Assembly (NCBI GenBank): GCA_023433405.1
Contig: JAEZCT010000044.1
Span: 1-64,000 of the forward strand
DNA length: 64,000 nt
Reading direction: 5' to 3'
DNA from: Bacillota bacterium
GTDB taxonomy: Bacteria > Bacillota > Clostridia > Oscillospirales > Ruminococcaceae
The translations under genes were made by a program, and so were the position numbers. Below are positions 50,230 through 60,450 of this stretch, piece after piece (the first letter of the stretch is position 1; each line of letters begins with the position of its first letter). Below the pieces are notes generated by a model. It was not told where the DNA came from and ran no database searches. It was given only the letters and a program-made list of their open reading frames with translations.

Positions 50230-51732
50230 CTAGTCCCGCGGGCGCATGGTTGGGAAGAGCAGCACGTCGCGGATCGAGGCACTGTTGGTTAACAGCATAA
50301 TCAACCGGTCCACGCCAATGCCAAGCCCGCCGGTGGGGGGCATACCGTACTCAAGCGCGGTGAGAAAGTCCTCATCCATGTCGTTTGCCTCGTCGTCGCC
50401 CTGTGCCTTTAGCTGAGCCTGCGCCTCAAAGCGCCCTCGCTGATCGATGGGATCGTTAAGCTCTGAGAAGGCGTTGGCGTGCTCACGCCCGATAATGAAC
50501 AGCTCGAACCGCTCGGTATAGTCGGGGTCGCCCGGCTTGCGCTTTGCAAGGGGAGATATCTCCACCGGATGCTCGGTGATAAAGGTAGGCTGAATGAGAT
50601 GCTCCTCACAGTATGTTTCAAAGAACAGGTTGAGGATATCGCCCCTCTTGTGGCGCTTCTCATAGGCTATGTGGTGCTTGTCCGCCAGAGCCTTGGCCTC
50701 CTCGGCGGTTTTGATCTGCGAAAAATCCACGTTTGCGTACTTCTTAACCGCCTCCACCATCGTAAGACGCTCAAAGGGCTTGTCCAAATCAATCTCAATA
50801 TCGCCGTAGCTGATTTTTGCAGTACCCAACACCTTTTGCGCGGCGGTGCGAAACAGGTTTTCGGTAAGATTCATCATGCCGTGAAAATCGGTGTAGGCCT
50901 CATACAGCTCAAGCAGGGTAAACTCCGGGTTGTGGCGAACCGAGATTCCCTCGTTGCGGAACACGCGTCCGATTTCGTACACCTTATCAAACCCACCCAC
51001 AATCAGGCGCTTGAGGTGCAGCTCCAGGGATATGCGCATGAACAGTCCGATATCCAGCGCGTTGTGATGGGTGATAAAGGGGCGGGCGGCGGCACCTCCC
51101 GCTATGGTCTGCAGCACAGGTGTCTCGACCTCAAGAAACCCAAGGCCGTCCAGAAACGCGCGAATCTCCTTGATGATGAGGGAGCGCTTCACAAACGCAT
51201 CCATTACCTCGGCATTGCCGATAAGGTCCACATAGCGCTGACGGTAACGCATCTCGGTATCCTTTAAACCGTGCCACTTCTCCGGCAGGGGAAGGAGAGA
51301 CTTCGAGAGCAGCGTAAGCCCATAGGCATGAACAGAAATCTCGCCTCTGCGGGTTCTAAACACAACGCCCTTTACGCCCACGATATCGCCAATATCCCAC
51401 TTCTTAAAATCGGCGTAGCTTTCTTCGCCGATGTCGTCAACCTTCACATACACCTGAATCCTGCCGCTTGCGTCGCGTATATCAATAAAGTTCGCTTTTC
51501 CCATATCGCGCCACGACATAATGCGTCCGGCTAAGGTTACCTCCTTGCCGTCGAGCTCCTCAAAACGGTCCACCACCTGCTTTGCATAGGCCGTGCGTTC
51601 AAATGAGGTTATCTCAAAAGGGTTTTTATGCTCGTTCTTTAAATCTGTAAGCTTGGCCCTGCGAATGCGGAGTATTTCGGATAAATCCTGCTCCTCACCG
51701 TTTTCCTGTGACTGCGTAATAATTTCGCTCAT
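50230..51732 (-). CDS. lysS: Lysyl-tRNA synthetase, class II
   Basis: Charges tRNA-Lys. Protein of 500 residues with an N-terminal OB-fold for the anticodon (VTLAGRIMSWRDMGKANFIDIRD). The class II motifs are present: motif 2 YEIGRVFRNEGISVRHNPEFT and motif 3 GLGIGVDRLIMLL. The ATG at 51732 fits the family; an extra upstream frame does not. It follows greA by about 257 bp with a terminator-like hairpin between, so read-through or an extra promoter must feed it. Confidence 0.97.
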   Translation of the reverse strand: MSEIITQSQENGEEQDLSEILRIRRAKLTDLKNEHKNPFEITSFERTAYAKQVVDRFEELDGKEVTLAGRIMSWRDMGKANFIDIRDASGRIQVYVKVDDIGEESYADFKKWDIGDIVGVKGVVFRTRRGEISVHAYGLTLLSKSLLPLPEKWHGLKDTEMRYRQRYVDLIGNAEVMDAFVKRSLIIKEIRAFLDGLGFLEVETPVLQTIAGGAAARPFITHHNALDIGLFMRISLELHLKRLIVGGFDKVYEIGRVFRNEGISVRHNPEFTLLELYEAYTDFHGMMNLTENLFRTAAQKVLGTAKISYGDIEIDLDKPFERLTMVEAVKKYANVDFSQIKTAEEAKALADKHHIAYEKRHKRGDILNLFFETYCEEHLIQPTFITEHPVEISPLAKRKPGDPDYTERFELFIIGREHANAFSELNDPIDQRGRFEAQAQLKAQGDDEANDMDEDFLTALEYGMPPTGGLGIGVDRLIMLLTNSASIRDVLLFPTMRPRD

Positions 51733-51847
51733 TTTAAAGTCAAGTCCTTTCCGGGCTTTTGCCATTATGGGCAGAATGCCTCTTTAAAAAATAAACGCCT
51801 TTAGGTGCAGCTGATGATGGAATTATTTTCATTTTGATACCCAAAAA

Positions 51848-51872
51848 GGTTTGCGGCCAAATGCCGCAAACC
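51848..51872 (-). terminator. Terminator or attenuator between greA and lysS
   Basis: GGTTTGCGGC pairs with GCCGCAAACC around a 5-nt loop; TTTTTGGG follows on the minus strand. Confidence 0.75.
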
Positions 51873-51989
51873 AAAATACTAAAAATATCGTTGATTGCCA
51901 GCCAAAACCGGCGGTGCGGCCGGAGAAACAAAAAAACCGCCCCGCAGGCGCTGTGGCAGGGTAAACGCAAGGCATAACTCCCTGCGTTG

Positions 51990-52463
51990 TTATTTGCCGA
52001 TGGAGAGCACCTCAAGTTTGACAGCGCCCGCCGGCACCTCAATATCCACAACATCGCCGACCTTATGGCCGAGCAGCGCTTTCCCAATGGGAGATTCATC
52101 CGAGATGCGTCCCTTTTCAGGGTCTGCCTCGGTGGAGCCCACAATGTAGTAGGTGAGCTCGTCGCCGTACTCCAAATCCTTCACCACAATCTTTGAGCCA
52201 ACGTTGACGGTTTCTGTTGAGATCTCATCCTCATCCAACAGCTTAACATTTTTGAGCATCGCTTCAATGGTCGCGATACGCGACTCGATAATCGCCTGTT
52301 CGTTCTTAGCTTCGTCATATTCGCTGTTTTCCGACAAATCGCCAAAGGAAAGCGCTACCTTAATCTTCTCAGAAATATCCTTGCGCTTAACAGTTTTAAG
52401 CTCCTCCAGCTCATCCTCCAGCCTTTTTAATCCTTCGTCGGTAAGTAGAATTGGTTTTGCCAT
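51990..52463 (-). CDS. greA: Transcription elongation factor GreA
   Basis: Rescues backtracked RNA polymerase by promoting transcript cleavage. The 157-residue length fits. The N-terminal coiled coil carries the acidic tip FGDLSENSEYDEAKNEQ; the C-terminal FKBP-like domain has SPIGKALLGHKVGDVV. AAAGGA precedes the ATG. Confidence 0.97.
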   Translation of the reverse strand: MAKPILLTDEGLKRLEDELEELKTVKRKDISEKIKVALSFGDLSENSEYDEAKNEQAIIESRIATIEAMLKNVKLLDEDEISTETVNVGSKIVVKDLEYGDELTYYIVGSTEADPEKGRISDESPIGKALLGHKVGDVVDIEVPAGAVKLEVLSIGK

Positions 52464-52627
52464 AAGTCATTTTCCTTTCTAAAAACACAGTACTTTTCGC
52501 CCAGAGACAGTTACAATATCGTACGAGGGTCACAAAAGCATAAGGGGCATCTGGCAGGGCGGTGAGCATGACAATATTTGTATTATAGTCAATGCCCTAT
52601 GCTCTGTCAATAGTCGTGACCTTTGAA

Positions 52628-53464
52628 CTAGCGGTAATTAATTACCGCCGGTATATACTGCGCGAGTTCGCCGGCAGTGATTACCCGGCTGCCCGCGAGA
52701 TAAGCCGCAGGGGCAAGGGACTCATATTCCCGCCTTGCGCACAGCTCGCTTGCCGCGCCAAAAAAATCGACCGGCGCAATTCCCTCCGGAACCAAGTTGA
52801 GGGCTTCTCTGCCCAAGGCAAGGCTATGCAGATACAGCAGGTTTTCACGACCAAGCCCGGTCGGTGTGCCGCCGCTAATGAGCAAAGGGGCGGTTAGCCC
52901 CTTTGCCGCGCCGCATTCCGGCAAATATACTAAGGCGCAGGAATTTAGCATAAACAGGCTTTGCGCAAGTATTAGCGGCGCGCCGTAGCGCTCCATCAGC
53001 AGCTCTCGAATACAGCTGTACCGCTCGGGCCGCAGGGTGTAAACCATGACGACCGGCGAGTATTTTATCAGTGTTTCCGTAAATGAGGGGTATATTCCCT
53101 CCTCATCCACAAGGCCAATGCTGCGCTTAATGAGCGGAAGCGGTAAAAGCTCGCTGATTTTTGCGCTGGCACGCAGCATGAGCCTTGCCCGAAAGCCTGC
53201 TGAGCTGTACTTCAGCGCCGCAAGCTCCTGCGGCAGGTCAAGGTTTTTTGCAACCAATAGTTTGCCCGTAAAACGGGGAAATAGCGCACGAACCTCGGTA
53301 AAATCCGGCTCGCCGCGCTTTATTTTTATTGCCAGACGGTAGTAGCCAATTCCCTCCTCCTCACAGCGGCACAGGGTGTTTGCCCTTTTTAACCCGCTGC
53401 GCAAGCGGGCTATCAGCCCGCCCGACGGCTTTGTTTGAGGCACTGCCGCTATGAACAAAGACAT
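52628..53464 (-). CDS. Conserved-looking protein of unknown function
   Basis: Protein of 278 residues that I do not recognise. It begins MSLFIAAVPQTKPSGG and alternates basic and hydrophobic stretches. Two Gly-rich loops (LLISGGTPTGLGRENLLYLH at about 195-215) could bind a ligand. It has no signal peptide and no clear membrane segment. GGGAGGCG sits just before the ATG at 53464. It stands alone between ctpA and greA. The 160 bp towards greA show no signal. Confidence 0.6.
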   Translation of the reverse strand: MSLFIAAVPQTKPSGGLIARLRSGLKRANTLCRCEEEGIGYYRLAIKIKRGEPDFTEVRALFPRFTGKLLVAKNLDLPQELAALKYSSAGFRARLMLRASAKISELLPLPLIKRSIGLVDEEGIYPSFTETLIKYSPVVMVYTLRPERYSCIRELLMERYGAPLILAQSLFMLNSCALVYLPECGAAKGLTAPLLISGGTPTGLGRENLLYLHSLALGREALNLVPEGIAPVDFFGAASELCARREYESLAPAAYLAGSRVITAGELAQYIPAVINYR

Positions 53465-53684
53465 CGCCTCCCGCAATCGCGAAGCGCGGGGAATTTGTAA
53501 AGGTACTGCAAAAACCGACAGGCAGTTTTTTTTGCCTCTCCCATGCTATACCGAAACCGCGCTATAAGAAAGTATATGCCGCCTGCGGGGGGAAATGTCC
53601 ATTTTTTATACCGGCGTTAGAGGAATTTGGTACGGAGATATGCAGTAGCAGATAAGGATAATTGCACCTTTTTGTATTGTGAAA

Positions 53685-53714
53685 GCCACCCGCGCGACAA
53701 TACGCGCAGGTGGC
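53685..53714 (-). terminator. Hairpin after ctpA, possible terminator
   Basis: GCCACCCGCGCG pairs with CGCGCAGGTGGC (one mismatch). The following T-run is weak, so function is uncertain. The rest of 53465-53752 is non-coding. Confidence 0.45.
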
Positions 53715-53752
53715 ATACAATATTGTTGTATCCTCCACAGGGCTGTGAGCCG

Positions 53753-55012
53753 TTACTCTGCGTCAGAGCTTTCGCCGGTCTCAGACTCCCCCGGCACAGC
53801 CATATTTTTCTTAGCGGTTTCAATAACCTCCACCGCTTTTTTGAGCTGGGCGTCTTCCTCAGTGGTAAGCTCCTCTACCGGAAGCGCAAGAACCTCTTTG
53901 AGCATCTCGCTGTTTACCTTAACTTCAAAATCCGGCTGTAGCCCGGTGCCATTAAAGTTTGCACTCTTGGGCGGATTATACTGCGCCACCGTAAAAGAAA
54001 CCGCAGAGCCGTCATTGAGCTTGTACTGCTGCTGCATTGAGCTCTTGCCCGCCGTTTTGGTGCCCACGGACTTACCCTTGCCAAAATCGCGAATTGCCTG
54101 AACAAACAGCTCCGATACCGAGGCGGTGTCACCGTTTGTCAGCATCATCATCGGCAGACCGATTTCACGGGAATCGCTTTTGGCTATAATCTTTGTCTCA
54201 CCGTTTTTATAGGTAGCTGATACAAGCGTACCCTCGGGCAACAGCTTATCAAGCATCTCCGCCACCGCACCCAGCGTTCCTCCGCTGGTGCCGCGCAGGT
54301 CAAAGATCAAACCGGTTGCGCCCTTGCTTACCAAATCATCCACCGCGCGTTCAAACTGGTTTGGGGTGTTGTCGTTGAATTCTATGATTCTGATATAACC
54401 GTTTGTATCAATTGCCTTATAATATACCGAAGGTATGTCTATCTCTCTGCGTGTTACATCTACGACGGTGTCAGCCGCCTCGCGGCGTATGGTAAGCGAC
54501 ACCTTAGTCCCCTCGTCGCCCTTCATTTTCTCCAGCGCCTCCGCCGCAGTGTTGGCGGTAATATCCAGCTCATCCACCTTAATTATCAGGTCGCCCACCA
54601 TCAGCTCAGAGGCCTCGGCGGGGGACTCGGGGTATATCTCGCTAAGAATCAAGTATCCCGAGGGATCTTTCTCAAGCTTTGCGCCAATGCTCACGGTGCG
54701 GCCGGCATACTGCTCGCTAAACAGCTTGTACTGCTCGGCGGTGTAATAACCCGCGTAGGTGTCGCCAAGCCCAGAAAGAAAGCCCTTGGCAATGTTCCCC
54801 TGCAAGGTGTCCTCGTCGATTTTGCCAAAATAATTCTGTCGCACCAGCCGCTCAAGCTCCGAGAGCTTTTCGTACATCGACTCGCGCTCCTTTAAGTTGT
54901 AAACCATAGAGTTAAAGTTGGTCATGGCGATTACCATCGTAATGGAAAAGGTGACGGCAGCGGTAATGGCCATAAAGGTCAGTGCCGCCCCCAGAGATAT
55001 CTTTTTTCTCAT
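53753..55012 (-). CDS. ctpA: C-terminal processing peptidase, S41 family
   Basis: Extracytoplasmic, membrane-anchored protease of 419 residues. An N-terminal membrane helix (8-30) is followed by a PDZ domain (about 100-185) and the tail-specific protease domain. The catalytic dyad is S298 in TASVSELF and K323 in TAGKSSMQ, spaced 25 residues as in CtpB. Such enzymes process cell-wall hydrolases or sporulation signals. It follows the M23 gene on the same strand in an ftsE-ftsX-M23-ctpA block. Confidence 0.94.
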   Translation of the reverse strand: MRKKISLGAALTFMAITAAVTFSITMVIAMTNFNSMVYNLKERESMYEKLSELERLVRQNYFGKIDEDTLQGNIAKGFLSGLGDTYAGYYTAEQYKLFSEQYAGRTVSIGAKLEKDPSGYLILSEIYPESPAEASELMVGDLIIKVDELDITANTAAEALEKMKGDEGTKVSLTIRREAADTVVDVTRREIDIPSVYYKAIDTNGYIRIIEFNDNTPNQFERAVDDLVSKGATGLIFDLRGTSGGTLGAVAEMLDKLLPEGTLVSATYKNGETKIIAKSDSREIGLPMMMLTNGDTASVSELFVQAIRDFGKGKSVGTKTAGKSSMQQQYKLNDGSAVSFTVAQYNPPKSANFNGTGLQPDFEVKVNSEMLKEVLALPVEELTTEEDAQLKKAVEVIETAKKNMAVPGESETGESSDAE

Positions 55013-55166
55013 ACAGAGTTATGTCCTTTCCGGGCTCTATGCCCAAAGCCAGGACATAAAACCGCATAAAAAATCGTGGCGCCTCTTTTTTGCAAGCGAA
55101 AACATCGCACGGCTTGTTTTTTATCTTCGGCGCGGGGCTTACGTCTATGCTCCGCCCGCGTGGTCA

Positions 55167-56423
55167 TCACAGGTAGTTTAGCGGGTTAGTATGCTTGCCG
55201 TCCGCACCCACCCTGACCTCAAAGTGCAGATGAGGGCCGGTGGACCAGCCGGTGGAGCCCACCTTGCCGATGGTCTGCCCCTTCGAGACACGGTCGCCGA
55301 GGCTCACCGAGATGGAGGACATGTGTCCATACAGCGTCACCATGTTTCCGCCGTGGTCGATGATGACATACATGCCATAGCCTTTGCCCGGCGTGTAGGA
55401 CGTCTGTACAAACGCCACCCTGCCCGCGTTTGCCGCGACGATGCTCGCGCCGTAAACCCCCGAGCCGGTAATATCAATACCCGTATGGAAATCGGAGCCG
55501 TTAAACCGCCAGCCGTAGTAGGATGAAAGGCTGGTATAGCCCGGCAAGGGCCAGCCAAGATCGCCGCCCACATACTCGCCGATGCTCTGAATCTTCGCGA
55601 CAATGGCATCAATCTCCGCGTCGGCCTCTTTCATCTCTTTTTGAATACGCGCCTGATCCGCTTTGTAGGCCGCCTCGGTTTTTTTCAGCAGCGCCTGCTC
55701 GGCGCTTAACTTGCTGTACTGGTTATCCAGGTCTTTCTTCTTGGCGGATTCACTGGTTTTTGCGGCGTCAAGCTCCGCCTTCGCCTCTTCTATCTCAGCC
55801 TTGGCCGTCTCTATCGCAACCTTATCCTCCCGCAAACGCTTAATTAAAACATCGTCATGCTCGGTAACACGGGAGATATACTCGCTTCGCTCCAAAAACT
55901 CCGAGAAGCTTTGGGAACCAAATAGTACGTTCATGACACTTGAGGTGTCCGTCATATACAGCGCGCGCATCCGCGTTTTAAACAGCTCGTAGTTTGCGTC
56001 AATATCGCCCTGCTTGTCGGTGATCTCCTGTTCCTTCTGAGCTATCTGATCATTGATTATGACGATACGCTCCTCAAGAATTCTAATTTGCTGCTCGGAG
56101 ATCTCTATCGCGCGCGAGAGGCTGTTTTGCTCGGCCGCTATTTTTTTCTGCTGGTCTGTAATGCTAGAAATCTTCTTTTTATTATCCGAGAGCTCGGTTT
56201 CAAGCTTATCATACTCCTTTTGCAGGGAGGCAAGTTGATTCTTTAATTCCTTAGTGGAGGAAGAGCTTGTGCTAGACCCGCTCTGGGACGAGCCGGAGCT
56301 TGCGGACGATAGTCCCGCGCCATAGATAACTTTGGGGTTTATCGACATAACAAAAAGCAGCCCTGCAACGATGAATGCCGAAAACCTTAATATTCTGTTA
56401 TGACTGTGTGTTTTGCATTTCAT
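55167..56423 (-). CDS. EnvC-like M23 (LytM) murein hydrolase
   Basis: Secreted cell-wall hydrolase of 418 residues. A signal peptide (about 1-36) and a Ser/Gly linker precede two long coiled coils (about 55-280). The C-terminal M23 domain has ligand motifs HTGID, GYGMYVIIDHGG and the HLHFEV end motif, so the zinc site is intact. Coiled coil plus LytM is the pattern of FtsEX-activated hydrolases (EnvC, PcsB-like). It directly follows ftsX, supporting that role in septal wall splitting. Confidence 0.93.
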   Translation of the reverse strand: MKCKTHSHNRILRFSAFIVAGLLFVMSINPKVIYGAGLSSASSGSSQSGSSTSSSSTKELKNQLASLQKEYDKLETELSDNKKKISSITDQQKKIAAEQNSLSRAIEISEQQIRILEERIVIINDQIAQKEQEITDKQGDIDANYELFKTRMRALYMTDTSSVMNVLFGSQSFSEFLERSEYISRVTEHDDVLIKRLREDKVAIETAKAEIEEAKAELDAAKTSESAKKKDLDNQYSKLSAEQALLKKTEAAYKADQARIQKEMKEADAEIDAIVAKIQSIGEYVGGDLGWPLPGYTSLSSYYGWRFNGSDFHTGIDITGSGVYGASIVAANAGRVAFVQTSYTPGKGYGMYVIIDHGGNMVTLYGHMSSISVSLGDRVSKGQTIGKVGSTGWSTGPHLHFEVRVGADGKHTNPLNYL

Positions 56424-56479
56424 CGCAGCGTACCTGCCTTTCTTCCATTCATCCTTTGTTTAAAGCGCCGCCTTACGGC

Positions 56480-57388
56480 TTATACCTTCAGGTGCTTACG
56501 CACAAACAGCATACTGCCAAACATTCCCGACGCAAGCCCGGCACCCAAAAAACCGCCCAGCAGCTTGTATGCAATAAAATCAAAGGAAACAAAGCTCTGG
56601 TAAGCAAGCCCCAGCCAGCCGGCGGAGTTTTCGCTTAGATGGGAAAGCAGGTAATCGTACCCGCCCCACACGATGGCAAAGGCCACCAGCGCGGATATCA
56701 GCCCCAAAATGGTTCCTTCAATAATAAACGGCAGACGAATAAAGCCATCCGTCGCGCCTACAAATTTCATAATGTTAATTTCACGGCGGCGGTTGAACAC
56801 CGTAATCTTTATGGTGTTTGCCGTAATAATCAGCGATACCAGAATAAGAATGGAAACCACAAAGACACCGAACACATTTACGGCATTTTTAATGCCGGTA
56901 ATTGACGCAGCCACCTCCGTGGGCGCGCTGACCGATTCCACCCCCGCAAGGCTGCGTAGGGTTGCGATGGTTTCGGAAAGGCGTGAGAGGTCGGTTATCT
57001 TTATTTTATAGGAATCCGGCAGGGGGTTTTCATCCCCGCGCAGCCCCTCCATCAGGTCGCTGTACTCGCCCAGTGTCTCGGAAAACTGTTCGATGCCCTG
57101 CTCCTTTGGGATGTATTCCACCGTGCTGATGTTTTCCACCTGGCGAATCTCTTTATCCAGTGAGGAACGTGTTTCATCCGGCAGGTCGTTTTTTAAAAAA
57201 ACCTTAACCTCGTTTTGGGACTCCACATAGCCTACGACACTGTTTACATTTACAGAAAACAGCACCGCGCCGCCTATCAGCAAGAGGCAGGCGGTTAAAA
57301 CACCCACGGAAGCAAGCGACATCAGGCGGTTTACCCAAACATTGCGGGCGCCTTCCTTCAAAAGGTAGCCCAGACTGATTCCTCTCAT
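56480..57388 (-). CDS. ftsX: Cell division protein FtsX
   Basis: Membrane partner of FtsE, 302 residues with four membrane helices (about 17-40, 168-195, 215-240 and 265-290) and an extracellular domain of about 120 residues. VSILILVSLIITANTIKITVFNRR is typical, although only its ends matter here. It transmits ATP hydrolysis by FtsE to a cell-wall hydrolase. The ATG at 57388 overlaps the ftsE stop by 4 bp and has GGAGGT upstream. Confidence 0.95.
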   Translation of the reverse strand: MRGISLGYLLKEGARNVWVNRLMSLASVGVLTACLLLIGGAVLFSVNVNSVVGYVESQNEVKVFLKNDLPDETRSSLDKEIRQVENISTVEYIPKEQGIEQFSETLGEYSDLMEGLRGDENPLPDSYKIKITDLSRLSETIATLRSLAGVESVSAPTEVAASITGIKNAVNVFGVFVVSILILVSLIITANTIKITVFNRRREINIMKFVGATDGFIRLPFIIEGTILGLISALVAFAIVWGGYDYLLSHLSENSAGWLGLAYQSFVSFDFIAYKLLGGFLGAGLASGMFGSMLFVRKHLKV

Positions 57389-58071
57389 CCTCTTGACCTC
57401 CAATCCAGTGCAAGGCCATCGGAAACGATCTGCCCGTTTTCAACAATTACCACACGTTTGTTAAAGCGCGCAACCAAGTCGTGCTCATGGGTCACCATCA
57501 GTACGGTGGTTCCGCAGCGGTTTATTTCGCTGAGCAAATCCACAATCTCATAAGAAAGCTCGGGGTCAATATTGCCCGTGGGCTCGTCGGCGATAATAAT
57601 AGACGGGTTGTTCACCAGCGCACGCGCAAGGGCGACACGCTGCTGCTCGCCGCCCGAAAGCTCCGATGGCATACACCGCGCTTTGGAGGCAAGCTCTACC
57701 AGCCCAAGTATGTAAGGAACGCGCTTGCGGATGTCGCGGGAGCTTACCCCCGTCACCCGCAGCGCGAACGCCACATTGTCATATACGCTCATCGTGGGGA
57801 TGAGCCGAAAATCCTGAAAAACAACACCCATTGAACGCCGCAGCTTGGGAATTTGGCGACGCTTAATCCTTGATATATTATAGCCGTTAACCTCGAGGGT
57901 ACCCTTCGCGGGTTTTTCCTCGCCCATAATCAGCCGGATCAGCGTGCTTTTTCCCGCGCCCGAGGCGCCCACAACAAACACAAACTCGCCGTCGTCTATC
58001 CTTAAACTGACATCGCGCAGCGCTTTGGTGCCGTTTGGGTAGACCATCGACACGCCGGTAAATCTAATCAA
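57385..58071 (-). CDS. ftsE: Cell division ATP-binding protein FtsE
   Basis: ABC ATPase of the FtsEX complex, 228 residues. Walker A is GASGAGKST (35-43), the signature is LSGGEQQRVALARAL and Walker B is IIIADEPTGN. The start is a TTG preceded by CCGGAGGCG. Translationally coupled to ftsX. Confidence 0.96.
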   Translation of the reverse strand: MIRFTGVSMVYPNGTKALRDVSLRIDDGEFVFVVGASGAGKSTLIRLIMGEEKPAKGTLEVNGYNISRIKRRQIPKLRRSMGVVFQDFRLIPTMSVYDNVAFALRVTGVSSRDIRKRVPYILGLVELASKARCMPSELSGGEQQRVALARALVNNPSIIIADEPTGNIDPELSYEIVDLLSEINRCGTTVLMVTHEHDLVARFNKRVVIVENGQIVSDGLALDWRSRG

Positions 58072-58144
58072 TGTGCTTTCGCCTCCGGGGTAAAGGATTG
58101 ATGTCGGTTCGGTGGGTCTTACTGGTCAGCGAATTTTATGGTAA

Positions 58145-59242
58145 TTAATACTTTACGGGGTTTGCGGTAAGATACTTTTTAACCATAAGCGCCACCTTAA
58201 ATACGATGGCATGGTCAAACTCGCGCAGATCAAGGCCGGTTAGCTTCTTGATTTTTTCAAGACGGTACACCAGCGTATTGCGGTGAACAAACAGCTTGCG
58301 GGAGGTTTCGGATACGTTGAGGTTGTTTTCAAAAAACCGCTGAATGGTAAACAGGGTTTCATGGTCAAGGGACTCTATGGAGCCCTTCTTAAACACCTCG
58401 CGCAGGAACATCTCGCACAGGGTGGTGGGTAGCTGGTAAACCAAACGCGCAATACCAAGGTTGTCGTAGCTGACAATGGTTTTTTCGGTGTCGAACACCT
58501 TCCCTACCTCCAAGGCGACCTGAGCCTCCTTAAAGGAACGGGCAAGCTCCTTTACCCCGATAATCGAGGTGCCGATGCCCACCACCGCCGAGGTGTAAAA
58601 CTCGCTGGAGAGGGTATCCACAATCGAGCGGGCAAGCTTTTCCAAATCGCGGGACTCGATGTTGGGCTTTGTCTCCTTCACCAGTACCACGTCATTCTCA
58701 CTGATATTGAATACAAAATCCTTCTGCTTATCGGGGAACAGGTTTTGTATTACCTCAAACACCGATACATCGCTGGTAGCGATTACGCGTATGAGCAGTA
58801 CCACGCGGCACACATCGGTGCTGAAATGCAGCTCGCGAGCCTTCACATAAATGTCGCCCGGTAAAATGTTATCCAAAATAACATTCTTAATAAAGTTGTT
58901 GCGGTCGTACTTCTCATCGTAATACTGCTTAATGCTCGCAAGCGATACGGCGAGGATGGAGGCATACTTGACGGCTAGGTCGTCGGTGCCCTCCACAAAC
59001 ACAGCGTAATCCGGACGCGGGCGTGTACCAAAAGGCTTGTAGGTATAGCCGTCGCGCACAAAGGTATCGTGCGAATCGGATAGGTCGAAGGGCTGGTAGC
59101 CGCTCACCTCCAGCACCGTTTCGCCAATTTTGGAAAGCTCGCTGCAGGAAACGATGGTTGCGCTTTCATCCACCACCCCGATTACTCTGTCTATGGAATC
59201 CTTCATTTGGTGGACAACGCCCTGAAATAGTCTGTTTGACAT
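58145..59242 (-). CDS. CdaR/PucR-family transcriptional regulator
   Basis: Regulator of 365 residues. The N-terminal part looks like a sensing domain (VVDESATIVSCSELSKIGE). A GGDEF-like CdaR central part follows (about 120-265). The PucR-type helix-turn-helix at the end reads NLNVSETSRKLFVHRNTLVYRLEKI. Its ligand and targets are unknown; it ends 73 bp before ftsE but has its own promoter. Upstream, AAATAGT/ACTATTT (59471-59486) is operator-like. Confidence 0.88.
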   Translation of the reverse strand: MSNRLFQGVVHQMKDSIDRVIGVVDESATIVSCSELSKIGETVLEVSGYQPFDLSDSHDTFVRDGYTYKPFGTRPRPDYAVFVEGTDDLAVKYASILAVSLASIKQYYDEKYDRNNFIKNVILDNILPGDIYVKARELHFSTDVCRVVLLIRVIATSDVSVFEVIQNLFPDKQKDFVFNISENDVVLVKETKPNIESRDLEKLARSIVDTLSSEFYTSAVVGIGTSIIGVKELARSFKEAQVALEVGKVFDTEKTIVSYDNLGIARLVYQLPTTLCEMFLREVFKKGSIESLDHETLFTIQRFFENNLNVSETSRKLFVHRNTLVYRLEKIKKLTGLDLREFDHAIVFKVALMVKKYLTANPVKY

Positions 59243-59365
59243 ATCGTATCCCTTCTTCTCGTTAAGGTTAAATTGAGCCGTACACACACCCGGTTAGCCG
59301 CGCTTATAAAAATAGCAAACGGCGCTTCTCGCGCCCGCGCCGACATCAGGTTATAACTAAGCTCT

Positions 59366-59394
59366 ATTTTACATAATTTTCGTCACTTTTGCAA
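59366..59394 (-). promoter_or_regulatory. Promoter of the CdaR-like gene
   Basis: TTGCAA (59389-59394) and TAAAAT (59366-59371) on the minus strand, 17 bp apart. Confidence 0.7.
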
Positions 59395-59594
59395 TACGAT
59401 ATGCCGCAATTCAAATACATTAATCATTCAAATATCGTGAAATTCGTACCAAACACCTTTACAGTGTTAAATAGTACACTATTTCATGCGTTTTTGTGTT
59501 AACAAAATAATAATTAAGCCCCCTGTCCTGCCGGTAAGTTAAGGAATATCCCTCCTGCGCCCGCCTTTGCTCCCCCAAAATGCCCTATAATACG

Positions 59595-60425
59595 CTACAG
59601 CTCCACCACAGAGCCTACATTGCAGGAAAAAAAACCGTTGCCGAAGGTTTGCGCTAGGCGTGTGCAAACGTCAAAGCCCGTGCAGTGGGAGACTCCGATG
59701 CGCGCAATCCCCATCTTAGCCAGAGCGGCTATGCTCTTTGCCTTTTGCTCCTCGCTTACCGCCCACAGGTGCGTGCCGCCGATTACGGTGTGGATGCGGC
59801 TCTCGCCGGTCATTTTTAAGGCATGGCGAAGAATATTGACAATGCCCGCGTGAGAACAGCCCAGAATCACAAACAGACCCTGCGGCGTTTTCGCAATCAG
59901 AGATTGGTCATCCGGCACCGGGTCCTGGGAATAGCCGCCGGCGGTTTTCACCACGATATCGGTATCCCCCCGTTCAAAGTCCGTCGTCCGCTCAATCTCC
60001 CCCGAAAGATACAGGTCGGGTGCAATTTGAGTAAAGCCGCGGTTCAAAACAAACCGCGCGCCCTTTTCCTCTAAGCTTGCGCGGGAGAAGGGGATTCCAA
60101 TAGGCTTAAGCGCCGCCCGCACAAGGTAGCTCTCATGAAAAATCTCCTCGTGGGCATACACCGTCACCGGTTTGCGCGGTACAGCCTCCACCGCTTCCAT
60201 CAGCCCGCCCGTATGGTCAATATGATGGTGGCTGAGCAGGATGGCGGAAAGCTTCGCCCAGTCCTTTTTAAAGTAGCTCATGTTGTTTTTTAAGGTTTTG
60301 CCGTACCCCGTATCAAACAGGTACTCCCCGCTCTCGGTCTCCACATGAACCGACCAGCCGTGCTCGGCCAGCGCGCCAAGGTTACTAAAAACGCTGTTTT
60401 CGCAAATTACTGTCGCTCGAATCAT
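59595..60425 (-). CDS. MBL-fold metallohydrolase
   Basis: Metallo-beta-lactamase-fold protein of 276 residues, of the group related to the methanopterin-precursor enzyme (beta-RFAP-like). The metal motif HxHxDH is at 66-71 (SHHHIDHTGG), and the later ligands are in ILGCSHAGIVN and IGVSHCTGFD. The substrate is unknown. GGGGGACC precedes the ATG at 60425. The promoter carries a palindrome over the -10 box, so it is probably repressed by a factor encoded elsewhere. Confidence 0.9.
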   Translation of the reverse strand: MIRATVICENSVFSNLGALAEHGWSVHVETESGEYLFDTGYGKTLKNNMSYFKKDWAKLSAILLSHHHIDHTGGLMEAVEAVPRKPVTVYAHEEIFHESYLVRAALKPIGIPFSRASLEEKGARFVLNRGFTQIAPDLYLSGEIERTTDFERGDTDIVVKTAGGYSQDPVPDDQSLIAKTPQGLFVILGCSHAGIVNILRHALKMTGESRIHTVIGGTHLWAVSEEQKAKSIAALAKMGIARIGVSHCTGFDVCTRLAQTFGNGFFSCNVGSVVEL

Positions 60426-60450
60426 ATCAGGTCCCCCTATTGATATTTTT